DNA of 64,000 nucleotides from Bordetella genomosp. 11 (lineage in GTDB: Bacteria > Pseudomonadota > Gammaproteobacteria > Burkholderiales > Burkholderiaceae_B), in contig NZ_NEVS01000001.1 in assembly GCF_002261215.1 (NCBI RefSeq), positions 372,001 to 436,000 of the forward strand. The letters are read 5' to 3'. The notes under the pieces are model-generated. The model did no database searches, was not told the DNA's origin, and saw only the letters and a program-made list of their open reading frames with translations. Every line of letters begins with the position of its first letter. Within the stretch, counting starts at the first letter, position 1. Shown here piece by piece: positions 35,567-44,099 of the stretch. The position numbers and the translations under genes are program-made.

Positions 35567-38116
35567 TCACCGGGCGTACAGTTTCTCCACCGGCACGGGG
35601 TGGGCTTTCCAGATTCGCTCGCAATACTCCCGGATCGCGCGGTCCGAGGAGAACTTACCGGTGCGGGCGGTATTCAATATGGACATGCGCGTCCAGGCCT
35701 GGGTATCCCGATAGGCTTCGTCCACGCGCGCCTGGCAAGCCGCATAAGAGCTGTAATCCGCCAGCAGCATGTATGGGTCGTGATGGAGCAGGTCGTCCAG
35801 CAGCGGTGCAAACAGCTCGCTGTCGCCCCGCGAAAAGAAGCCGGACCGGATCAAATCCAGGACCGCGCCCAGCTCCGGATCCCGGGACAGGTAGTCCAGC
35901 GGGCGATATCCTTCCCGCCGCATCGCGTAGACTTCCTCGGCCGTCAGGCCGAACAAAAAGAACTGGTCTTCGCCTACTTCTTCACGGATCTCGATGTTGG
36001 CGCCGTCCATGGTGCCGATGGTCAGGGCGCCGTTCATGGCGAACTTCATGTTCCCCGTGCCGGAGGCTTCCTTCCCGGCCAGCGAGATCTGTTCCGACAA
36101 TTCCGCCGCCGGGTACACCCATTGGCCGAGGGTGACGCTGTAATTGGGCAGGAATACCACCTTCAGGCGGTCGCGCACGTCCGGATCGCTATTGATGACA
36201 TCGCCGATCGACGTGATCAGCTTGATCATCAGCTTGGCGCGCGCATAACCGGGCGCGGCCTTGCCGCCGAAGATAAACGTGCGGGGCGCGATATCCAGGT
36301 TGCGCTGGGATTTGAGCCGGTGGTAAAGCGCGGCGATATGAAGGGCGGACAAATGCTGCCGCTTGTACTCATGGATGCGCTTGACCTGTACGTCGAACAT
36401 GGAGTCCGGGTCCACGCGGATGCCGGTCTTGCGCAGAATCACCGCGGCCAGGTCGACCTTGTTGGCCCGCTTGATGGCGCGCCATTCGCTGCCGAAGGCG
36501 GCGTCCTCGGCATAGGGTTCCAGGTTCGATATCAGCGACCAATCCTTGATCCAATCTTCGCCGATGCAGCGGCCGATCAGCTTGGTCAGGCGCGGATTGC
36601 TCAATGCCACCCAGCGGCGCGGCGTGACGCCGTTGGTCATGCTGTCGAATTTCTCCGGCCACATGGCGTAGAAATCCTTCAGCAGGTCGCGTTTCAGCAA
36701 TTCCGAATGCAGGTTGGCGACGCCGTTGATGGCATGGCTGCCCACACAGGCCAGATGTGCCATGCGCACATAGCGTTCGCCGGTCTCGTCGATCAGGGAC
36801 AGGCGGGCGATGCGCGTTTCGTCGCCGAAGAAATGGATGCGGGCCTCGTTCAGGAAGCGCGCATTGATCTCGTAGATGATTTCCAGATGGCGCGGCAGGA
36901 CGCGGCGGAACAGTTCCAGCGGCCAGCGCTCCAGCGCTTCCGGCAGCAGCGTGTGGTTGGTATAGGCAAATGTCTGGCGCGTGATGTCCCATGCACGTTC
37001 CCACGGGACCAGGTGTTCGTCCACCAGCAGGCGCATCAGCTCGGCCACCCCGATGGCCGGGTGCGTATCGTTCAGCTGCATGGCGAAGGATTTGTGGAAC
37101 GACGTCACGGGCTGGCCGCGTTGCCGCTGCAGGCGCAGCATGTCCTGCAGCGAGCAGGACACGAAGAAGTATTGCTGTTCCAGCCGCAATTCCTTGCCCT
37201 GGAGGCTCTCGTCATTCGGATACAGTACCTTGCTCAAATTCTCCGACGTCACCTTCTTGCTGACCGCGCCCAGGTAGTCGCCGCGGTTGAAGACATGGAA
37301 ATCGAAGGCCTCGGTGGCTTCCGCCCGCCATAGCCGCAGGGTATTGGTCGTGCCCACCCGGTAGCCGGGTATGGGTGAGTCGAAAGGCACGCCCGCGACG
37401 GTTTTCTCCGGCACCCAGCGAACGCGAAAGCGTCCGCTATCGTCCGTGTACTGCTCGGTGTGTCCGCCGAGCTTGACCTGGACCGCCCATTCCGCGTGCT
37501 GTATCTCCCAGGGATTGCCATAGCGCAGCCACGCGTCGGTGTTCTCCACCTGCCAGCCATCCATGATGGTCTGATAGAAGATGCCGTATTCGTAACGGAT
37601 GCCATAGCCGATGGCGGGTACTTCCAGCGTGGCCAGGGACTCGATGAAGCACGCGGCCAGCCGGCCCAGGCCGCCGTTGCCCAGCCCCGGTTCTTCCTCC
37701 TGGCGCAGCAGTTCGTCCAGGTCCAGGCCCAATTCGCTCATCGCCAGCCGGATCTCGTGCGAAATGCCCAGGCTAAGCAGGTTGTTGCCCAAATAGGGAC
37801 CCATGAGGAACTCGGCCGACAGATATGCCACTGTACGTGCGTTACGTTTCTGATAGGTAGCTGTGGTGTCGAACCATGACGGAACCAGCCGATCGCGCAC
37901 GGTATGCGCAAGGGACTGATACAGATCATTCTTCGACGCGATGTCCAGGGACTTTCCCTGGGTGTACAGCAGGTGGTCCAGAAAAGCCCTTTTCAGGGAT
38001 TCCCGCGATAGAGATGACCGGTCGTGTTCAGGGCGCGTACCCGCGGGCGTGGTGCTGTCTGCGGCATTGGCGGCCTGTGCACCAGCGGCGATGGTGGCAT
38101 TGGCGTGATCGTTCAA
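35567..38116 (-). CDS. glgP: glycogen/starch/alpha-glucan phosphorylase GlgP
   Basis: An 849-residue PLP enzyme that releases glucose-1-phosphate from alpha-1,4-glucans. The PLP-lysine signature EASGTGNMKFAMNG is followed by TIGTMDGANIEI. Upstream are NGGLGRLAACFIESLAT and LNDTHPAIGVAELMR, also diagnostic. The start is set at a TTG (38116) with AAGGAAG before it. An ATG 30 codons upstream (38206) is possible, but its leader is not conserved and has no ribosome site. The length is close to that of E. coli GlgP (815). No other glycogen genes are adjacent. Confidence 0.95.
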   Translation of the reverse strand: MNDHANATIAAGAQAANAADSTTPAGTRPEHDRSSLSRESLKRAFLDHLLYTQGKSLDIASKNDLYQSLAHTVRDRLVPSWFDTTATYQKRNARTVAYLSAEFLMGPYLGNNLLSLGISHEIRLAMSELGLDLDELLRQEEEPGLGNGGLGRLAACFIESLATLEVPAIGYGIRYEYGIFYQTIMDGWQVENTDAWLRYGNPWEIQHAEWAVQVKLGGHTEQYTDDSGRFRVRWVPEKTVAGVPFDSPIPGYRVGTTNTLRLWRAEATEAFDFHVFNRGDYLGAVSKKVTSENLSKVLYPNDESLQGKELRLEQQYFFVSCSLQDMLRLQRQRGQPVTSFHKSFAMQLNDTHPAIGVAELMRLLVDEHLVPWERAWDITRQTFAYTNHTLLPEALERWPLELFRRVLPRHLEIIYEINARFLNEARIHFFGDETRIARLSLIDETGERYVRMAHLACVGSHAINGVANLHSELLKRDLLKDFYAMWPEKFDSMTNGVTPRRWVALSNPRLTKLIGRCIGEDWIKDWSLISNLEPYAEDAAFGSEWRAIKRANKVDLAAVILRKTGIRVDPDSMFDVQVKRIHEYKRQHLSALHIAALYHRLKSQRNLDIAPRTFIFGGKAAPGYARAKLMIKLITSIGDVINSDPDVRDRLKVVFLPNYSVTLGQWVYPAAELSEQISLAGKEASGTGNMKFAMNGALTIGTMDGANIEIREEVGEDQFFLFGLTAEEVYAMRREGYRPLDYLSRDPELGAVLDLIRSGFFSRGDSELFAPLLDDLLHHDPYMLLADYSSYAACQARVDEAYRDTQAWTRMSILNTARTGKFSSDRAIREYCERIWKAHPVPVEKLYAR

Positions 38117-38506
38117 GATGGCTTCCTTGCGTTCGATCCGGTAAACAAAAATCCTAATCCAAAAGAATTCGCTTTGAAAGGTTACGGGCTGAACAATCGG
38201 CAACAAGGTTCAAGCAAGATCGCAGCGTTCTCCGCTGCCGTCATGATGCCTGGCGCGCGGAATCGCGCAACCGCCACGGCAGCAGCCTGGATGCCCGGCC
38301 AGGCTGCGCGGGCCCGGTTGCCCGGTAATTTTTCCCACTGTTCCTCAGTCCGGCACGGGGCGCGGGTGCGGCTTCCGCCGATACCGCGCCATTGGCGCCG
38401 ACACTAGACTCGAACTCACCGGTTCGCTGCGGCCACCCGGCGGCAGCGCCGCCCCGATCACGTTTTCCTCCGCCCTGTGTGGCGGTGACTCACAGGTAAT
38501 CAAACG
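38117..38506. other. divergent intergenic region between glgP and the 967-residue ORF
   Basis: These 390 bases hold no convincing gene. The part next to glgP (about 38140-38230) is AT-rich and probably carries the glgP promoter; TTTCAA and TAGGAT with a 17-base spacer on the minus strand are a weak candidate. The part near 38440-38470 has GC-rich inverted sequence. No recognisable HrpL-type or other alternative-sigma promoter was found before the 967-residue gene. Confidence 0.5.
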
Positions 38507-41410
38507 ATGGCTGCCATCCACGGCTCCCCCGTTTCATCAACGATTCATCAAGACGGCGCCGCGGATCGCATGCGCGCCATGGACCCGGCGAAACGTCCCT
38601 TCCAGAAGCGTGCCGGCACGCGCAAGCGCCTTGGCGCCGTCGTGCAGGCCGCGATGGAAAGCATGGCGCAGTCCTATGTGGGCGTGCCCGACCAATCCGC
38701 CGGACGCGCGGGCTCCGGTTCGCGCAAGGCGGCCAATAAACTGCGCCGGCAGTTCTACTCGCTGCTCGACATGCTGGCGGCCGGGCAGGACCGCGGGCCG
38801 CTCGATCCCAAGGCGGCGCTACACCAGATCCTGGGCATCGTCGCGACGCAGAAGTTCGCCACGTCATGGGAACGTACCTCGCAGCCGTTCATCGATGCGT
38901 TCATGCGGAACTGCCCGCGCGAGGACAGTCTCCAGATTTTCAATCGCCTGAACGAGCTCGAGGGCGCGGTATCCCAGGTTGTGATGGACGAGACCAATCG
39001 CCAGGATGTACAGGGCGTCATGGCAGTCCTGAAGCGCGCCGCCGTACGGGAACTGGCCAGGCAGGGTATAAGCGCATCGTTGGAGACCCTGGTGGGCGAG
39101 CTGCGCCAGGCGCAGCCGGATCCCCGGCTGGTTGCCCGGGCCTGGTTCTCGCTGGAAGAAGGGGTGCGCGAAGCGGCATACCAGGAACGGCTGCCCCCCA
39201 TCGATTACCTGCAAGGCAGCCTCGAGGGCCTGCCCTCGGTGTCGACACGGGTCCTGGCCGTCGTCTTGTCGGGCCGCGTTCCGTCCCACGCGCGCGCGGC
39301 GCGCTACATCCTGGAAACCGCGATAGACCATACCCCGCGCGATCCGGCCCGCGAGGCCGGTCGGGAGCGCCTGAATACCTATATGGTGTCCGAAGCCGTG
39401 CGTCTGCACATCGTGTCGTGCATGGAGCGCAAGATTGTCGAAACCGTGTCCCGGTTCGAAAACGCCGTGCGGCCAGGTATCCGGACGGCGGAAGTCGCGA
39501 ATCGGGAGTGGCGCGATATCCGGCGCATGGCCGATACGCTGGGATGGATCTACCTGCACAGCGACTGGGAGGAAGCGGACGAGCCGGCGGCGCTGGACGC
39601 CGCGGCGGAACAGCAATTCGCCTGCGCCGTCCTGCTGATGAAGGATCAGACCGCGGCGGCCTTCCTGGAACGTGTGGATACGGACCGCCTGCTGGCGATG
39701 TGCGCGCATCAGGAGCAGTGCAACGCTGAGCAGCGCGCGCATCTGGCCGGCCCGCTGCGCCATGCCTGCGAAGCGCGGTTCGGCGCCTTGCGTAAAAGCG
39801 TCGAGGCCGCCCGTTCCGATGTGGATGCGGCGGCGGGCCAGGACAGGCGCATCGCCACGGCGCATGCGCTGCTGGCATTGAGCGATGCACTGGCGGGCTG
39901 CGAACGATTTGCGGTTCGTACCTTCAATCCCCATGCGTGGCGTGAAGACACGCATGTCGATGCCGCCATTGTGCGTGCCGCCGCCAGCCTGCGCATGGCG
40001 GGCGAGCCTGGCAATATGCTGGGCGACCCTACGCTCAGCAGCCTGGACGACCAGGCCTTCGCGCATCTGCGCCAGATCGACGATCCGCAGGTGGTCGCCG
40101 GCCTTGCGCTCGACCCGGCAGCAGCCTCGGCGCAGGCCCGGCACCGGCTGGCCCATGCGGACATCGCGGTCGATGTCCGGCTGGCGCAATTGTCGGATCT
40201 GTTGCGCAGTCCGGCGCTGGCTCCGCGCGCTTTCGCCGGTGCCATCGCCGCGGTCGCGCTGGCGGATATGGCGCGCCGCGAAATGACGGCGGCGTTCCGG
40301 GCCGGGCCGGTCGACCATCCCGCCAATGCGGTATCGCCCGGCCTCAATCGCGAAGTCGGAATGATGCTGTATCGCAAGGACGGGGGGGCACCGCTGCATT
40401 GGACAGAGGGCAGGCGCCATATCGGCGGGCTGCGGGATGCGCTGCGCCAGATACGCGCGGCCGCGCTTCATGGTGGCGCGGCCCATGACGAACCGAGGTT
40501 CGCATCGCTGGATGCCGCGGTATCGGTACTCGATGCCCTGGGACGCCATTTCGGTGTCCCCGCCGCGGGTGGCACGATGGGCGCGGCACGCCCGGGATCG
40601 AACGATCCCTATTGGAACGACGCCTGCCTGGCCGATATCGCACCGTTCTTCGGCCTGAGGTACGAGCCGTCGCTGCGCGCGGCGTTGCCGTTATGCGGGG
40701 CCATGCACCGGGCGCGGCTGCTGGCCGCGGTCGGCATGAGGATGGCACTGCCGGATTCGTCCGGCGTGCAGGCCGTCGTGGCGAAAGCCCCAGGTTCGCC
40801 AACTATGGCGCAGGTCGACGATTACTTCCGCGACGCGGCGTATCGGCGTGGCGAGCTCTCCCTGGTGGTTGCGGGATCGCAGCCGTATCCTTCCCTTATC
40901 GCACGTGCGCTCGCGGCAGGCGACGAACTGAATTCGCAGCCGATACCCGCGCTGGAGGGCGAACTTCTCAAGCTGGCCGGGTTCAGCGAGGGGGCGGATA
41001 TCGCGCTGACGCGGTTGATGTCGGCGGTGGCGCAGGGCGCCGACGACTTCGTGCGCGACGCACGCGAACTGCCAGAGGCCTGGCGCTGGGCGCGCATTCC
41101 GGAACCGCAAGCCGTGCGGCATATCCGTTTCTGTGTCGGCGAGATGCCGCGGGGCGGCTATCGGCTGGATGTGTCGGCATGCCTGGAAACCCCGCATCCG
41201 GATACCGAAGTTCTTCTGTCGTTCGCGATGCATATCAACGCGACCGCTGGCCGGGTAACGAGTCTGATAGTGCCGCCGGAGGCGCGTTTGCTACCGGCGC
41301 TGGCGGCGGCGACAGGCAACGTCACCGGGAAGACGGTTACTACGGCCGGATTCGGTGCTTTCCGAGCGCATTTCGGCGACCGCATGCCGATCGCCGCTGT
41401 AGGCGCCTGA
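38507..41410 (+). CDS. large hypothetical protein, 967 residues
   Basis: No family is recognised. The ATG at 38507 has AGGTAA 8 bases upstream. The first ~60 residues are polar and basic with Ser, Gly and Gln (MAAIHGSPVSSTIHQDGAAD...). The rest is predicted almost entirely helical, Ala- and Arg-rich, with no signal peptide, no membrane segment and no repeat I can define. It is followed after 37 bases by a second unknown gene on the same strand. A disordered N-terminus, large soluble helical body, no relatives recognised and a NEL effector elsewhere in the window make a secreted effector conceivable. That is inference only. Confidence 0.8.
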   Translation: MAAIHGSPVSSTIHQDGAADRMRAMDPAKRPFQKRAGTRKRLGAVVQAAMESMAQSYVGVPDQSAGRAGSGSRKAANKLRRQFYSLLDMLAAGQDRGPLDPKAALHQILGIVATQKFATSWERTSQPFIDAFMRNCPREDSLQIFNRLNELEGAVSQVVMDETNRQDVQGVMAVLKRAAVRELARQGISASLETLVGELRQAQPDPRLVARAWFSLEEGVREAAYQERLPPIDYLQGSLEGLPSVSTRVLAVVLSGRVPSHARAARYILETAIDHTPRDPAREAGRERLNTYMVSEAVRLHIVSCMERKIVETVSRFENAVRPGIRTAEVANREWRDIRRMADTLGWIYLHSDWEEADEPAALDAAAEQQFACAVLLMKDQTAAAFLERVDTDRLLAMCAHQEQCNAEQRAHLAGPLRHACEARFGALRKSVEAARSDVDAAAGQDRRIATAHALLALSDALAGCERFAVRTFNPHAWREDTHVDAAIVRAAASLRMAGEPGNMLGDPTLSSLDDQAFAHLRQIDDPQVVAGLALDPAAASAQARHRLAHADIAVDVRLAQLSDLLRSPALAPRAFAGAIAAVALADMARREMTAAFRAGPVDHPANAVSPGLNREVGMMLYRKDGGAPLHWTEGRRHIGGLRDALRQIRAAALHGGAAHDEPRFASLDAAVSVLDALGRHFGVPAAGGTMGAARPGSNDPYWNDACLADIAPFFGLRYEPSLRAALPLCGAMHRARLLAAVGMRMALPDSSGVQAVVAKAPGSPTMAQVDDYFRDAAYRRGELSLVVAGSQPYPSLIARALAAGDELNSQPIPALEGELLKLAGFSEGADIALTRLMSAVAQGADDFVRDARELPEAWRWARIPEPQAVRHIRFCVGEMPRGGYRLDVSACLETPHPDTEVLLSFAMHINATAGRVTSLIVPPEARLLPALAAATGNVTGKTVTTAGFGAFRAHFGDRMPIAAVGA

Positions 41411-41447
41411 CACTTCGTTTTCTATCTCCATATCGGAAATTCACTTC

Positions 41448-42830
41448 ATGCCGTCTGCAACAAGCCTCGCCGTCCATACCAGCCAAGTGCCGTCCGAACC
41501 GCCGTCGGCGCCAAAGAAATCGGATAGCGCCTACCAGGCAAAGCCGGGCCGGCGAAAGGCATCCGTCCGCCGCTTTGCACTCAGCCAAAGAGGGGGGTCC
41601 GCGCGCAGGATCATGGACGTGAAAGTACGTGGCGCCGTTCGCCATCAGGGCGCCGAGGCCGCTGGCATTGCGAGTCGGCAACCGCGGGCGTCGCGGCCGG
41701 GAGCGGAATGCGGCATTGTCGCTGCCGCCAATAAAGAAGTGGCCAATTTTCCCGTGAAAGTGGCGTTGGCGTATCGGATGGGTACGCTGGACGTCCTGGC
41801 TCCGGGGCTTCAGCCCGCATCCGATCGTCCGGTATCCGCGCCCGCGGGCCTGTTCCCCGTCGATGCGGCAGTGCCTCCTCCCGTCCTGCCCGAACGCGCC
41901 GTCCGAGAGGATGCCGGCTCGGACATACCGTCGCGGTCCCCCGCGACGGCCGGTGCTGCGACGCCTATCCGGCGTGCCGCGGCCAGGGTCATGGACGCCG
42001 TCGGCACGGTGCGCGATGCCGTCTACGAAGGCGTGACCGCCACCGGTCACCGCTGCCGGCATCTTTACGGCGCCGTCCACGACGCGTGCGTGGGCCGGCC
42101 GCGCAAATCCGCTTCGTCCGCTTCGTCCGCTCCGTCCGTTACGCCGGCGCCGGCGCCGGCCCAGCCTACCGCGGCCGACTTGGTCCAGAGCGTCGCCAAG
42201 CTGATACGCAAGGACGATCTGCTCGAAATCATGGTTCGCTTTTCGGGCTCGGACATCACCTATGAAAAACTGCTGTACCTGGTCGAGAAACGCGAGAGCC
42301 GGGTTACCGCCGACGAGGCCGGGCGAGGTTTCAACGCCCCCTTGGGCAAGACCGACGACTCCCTCTCCAGGCGCCTGGTATCGACGCTGCAGAACAATGA
42401 CAACCCCTGGCGCATCCTGGGGCCGCTTGGCGATCTCGGCGCGAAGTATCCCGAGCTGACCGTGGCACGGGAACGGTACATGGCCTATCGCGACCGGCAC
42501 TATCCGGATTTCGCCGATATACACGCGCGGATGAAAGGGCTCTCGGACCTGGCTCCTGTGAACGCCATCAAAAAGCACATCGAAGAAACGCGCGCGTCAT
42601 TCGAGGCGCAGGGGATTCCCTTCAATGTGGATCGGTACATCATGGACAACCCGCTCGACCCCCAAAGCCCATATCCCCTTACCGCCCGGCAACTTAGCGA
42701 AGATCTGTTGCGATTGCAGCAGTGCACGCCGGACATGGCGCACTTCCTGGAGCACCTGGACCTGGCGGATTGCCTCGAAGAACACCGGCGCCGCCAAGGC
42801 AAGGGCACGCCGGGTGGTGCGCGCTCGTAG
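41448..42830 (+). CDS. hypothetical protein with disordered N-terminal half, 460 residues
   Basis: No family is recognised. Residues 1 to about 235 are low-complexity: Ser, Pro, Ala and Arg rich, with a SASSASSAPSVTPAPAPAQP linker near 220-240. Residues about 245-455 are a compact, probably helical region (LVQSVAKLIRKDDLLEIMVRFSG, YPDFADIHARMKGLSDLAPVNAIKKHIEE, TPDMAHFLEHLDLADCLEEH). It lies 37 bases after the 967-residue gene, most likely in one operon. The ribosome site is weak (CGGAAA). The layout of a disordered N-terminus followed by a small folded domain resembles type III effectors, but no sequence match supports this. Confidence 0.75.
   Translation: MPSATSLAVHTSQVPSEPPSAPKKSDSAYQAKPGRRKASVRRFALSQRGGSARRIMDVKVRGAVRHQGAEAAGIASRQPRASRPGAECGIVAAANKEVANFPVKVALAYRMGTLDVLAPGLQPASDRPVSAPAGLFPVDAAVPPPVLPERAVREDAGSDIPSRSPATAGAATPIRRAAARVMDAVGTVRDAVYEGVTATGHRCRHLYGAVHDACVGRPRKSASSASSAPSVTPAPAPAQPTAADLVQSVAKLIRKDDLLEIMVRFSGSDITYEKLLYLVEKRESRVTADEAGRGFNAPLGKTDDSLSRRLVSTLQNNDNPWRILGPLGDLGAKYPELTVARERYMAYRDRHYPDFADIHARMKGLSDLAPVNAIKKHIEETRASFEAQGIPFNVDRYIMDNPLDPQSPYPLTARQLSEDLLRLQQCTPDMAHFLEHLDLADCLEEHRRRQGKGTPGGARS
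42109..42144 (+). repeat. four tandem 9-bp repeats (TCCGCTTCG) inside the 460-residue gene
   Basis: Two exact and two degenerate copies of TCCGCTTCG are followed at once by a CCGGCG-type hexamer run. In frame they encode the Ser-Ala linker and the Pro-Ala segment, so slippage here would change linker length without frameshift. Confidence 0.7.
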
Positions 42831-42908
42831 GCCGTGGGCGGGTCGCACCGTCATCCGTGGTGAACCGGGGCGGCTGCTAAACTCTTCGGAGTTTTCAGCG
42901 AGCGCGCC

Positions 42909-44099
42909 TTGGTTCGAGTACTTCATACATCAGATTGGCAGATCGGCAAGCTGTTCGGCCAGTTCGACGCGGACGATGCCGCGATCCTGGCCGATGCTCG
43001 CTTCCAGGCGGTCGAACGGCTGGCCGCCGCGGCCGCCGCGCACCGCGTCGACATGGTGCTGGTGGCGGGTGACGTTTTCGATGCGCAGACCGTCACCGAC
43101 CGCACGCTTCATCGCCTTTTCAATGCCATGGCCGCCTACGGCGGGCCATGGGTGCTCATACCCGGCAACCACGACGCCGCGCTCAGCGAATCCGTCTGGA
43201 CCCGCGCCGCGCGGCTCGATGCGATTCCCTCGCACGTCCATGTCTGCCTGGTGGCGCAGCCCCTCGTGCTGCCCGCCCATGGCGTCGCGATCCTGCCCGC
43301 GCCATTGACCCAGCGCAACACCTATACAGACCTGACGGAATGGTTCGCCGGCGCGGATACCGCGCCCGGCCTGCTGCGCCTGGGCATGGCGCATGGCAGC
43401 GTCCAGGGGATCCTGGCCGATGACATCGATTCGCCGAATCCCATCGGGGCGGACCGCGCGCGCCTGGGGCGCCTGGATTACCTTGCGCTGGGGGACTGGC
43501 ACGGGTACCGCCAGATCGACGATAGAACCTGGTACAGCGGTACGCCCGAGACCGATCGATTCCGCGGCAATACCTCGGGCCATGCGCTACTGGTAGAGAT
43601 CGACGGTCCCGGTGCCGCGCCGGTCGTTACGCCCCTGGCTACCGGCGCCTATTGCTGGCGCACCGAGACGCTGAACCTCCAGGTTCCCAGCGATGTGGAC
43701 GACGCCGTGTCGCGGCTGCAGGCGTTCGGTGCCAAGGACGTTGTGCAGCTGGATTGTTCCGGGCAAGTGGACCTGGACGGTTACCGGCGTCTGCAGCAGG
43801 CGATCGGGCAGGCGCGGGGTGCCACCCGTGCCTTGCTCGCGGATTTGTCGGCGCTGAGCTTGCGTCCGACCGAGCAGGACATCGAGGGCTTGCAGGCGGA
43901 CGGCTATCTGGGCGAGGTCATCGCGGTCCTGCGCGGCGAGCAGGACGGCCCGGATAACCAGGTCGCGCGGGATGCGCTGGCGCTGCTGGCCGGCATACTG
44001 GATCGGCGCGCCGGCCGGCCGGACGCCGCCAGCGACCCAGGTTCCGGCGCGGATGCAAGCGGCGACCCGGGCCCTCTCATGGCGACAGGTGCGCCTTGA
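42909..44099 (+). CDS. SbcD/YhaO-like DNA repair exonuclease (metallophosphoesterase)
   Basis: A 396-residue calcineurin-like phosphoesterase of the Mre11/SbcD group. Metal-site motifs are HTSDWQIG, LVAGDVFDAQ, IPGNHDAALS, MAHGSVQG and LALGDWHGY. It begins with a TTG at 42909, since no ATG or GTG stands near the first conserved strand. Its stop overlaps the start of the SbcC-like gene (TTGA). Together they should form an ATP-dependent DNA end-processing nuclease. The sequence looks closer to the YhaO type than to E. coli SbcD. Confidence 0.9.
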   Translation: MVRVLHTSDWQIGKLFGQFDADDAAILADARFQAVERLAAAAAAHRVDMVLVAGDVFDAQTVTDRTLHRLFNAMAAYGGPWVLIPGNHDAALSESVWTRAARLDAIPSHVHVCLVAQPLVLPAHGVAILPAPLTQRNTYTDLTEWFAGADTAPGLLRLGMAHGSVQGILADDIDSPNPIGADRARLGRLDYLALGDWHGYRQIDDRTWYSGTPETDRFRGNTSGHALLVEIDGPGAAPVVTPLATGAYCWRTETLNLQVPSDVDDAVSRLQAFGAKDVVQLDCSGQVDLDGYRRLQQAIGQARGATRALLADLSALSLRPTEQDIEGLQADGYLGEVIAVLRGEQDGPDNQVARDALALLAGILDRRAGRPDAASDPGSGADASGDPGPLMATGAP

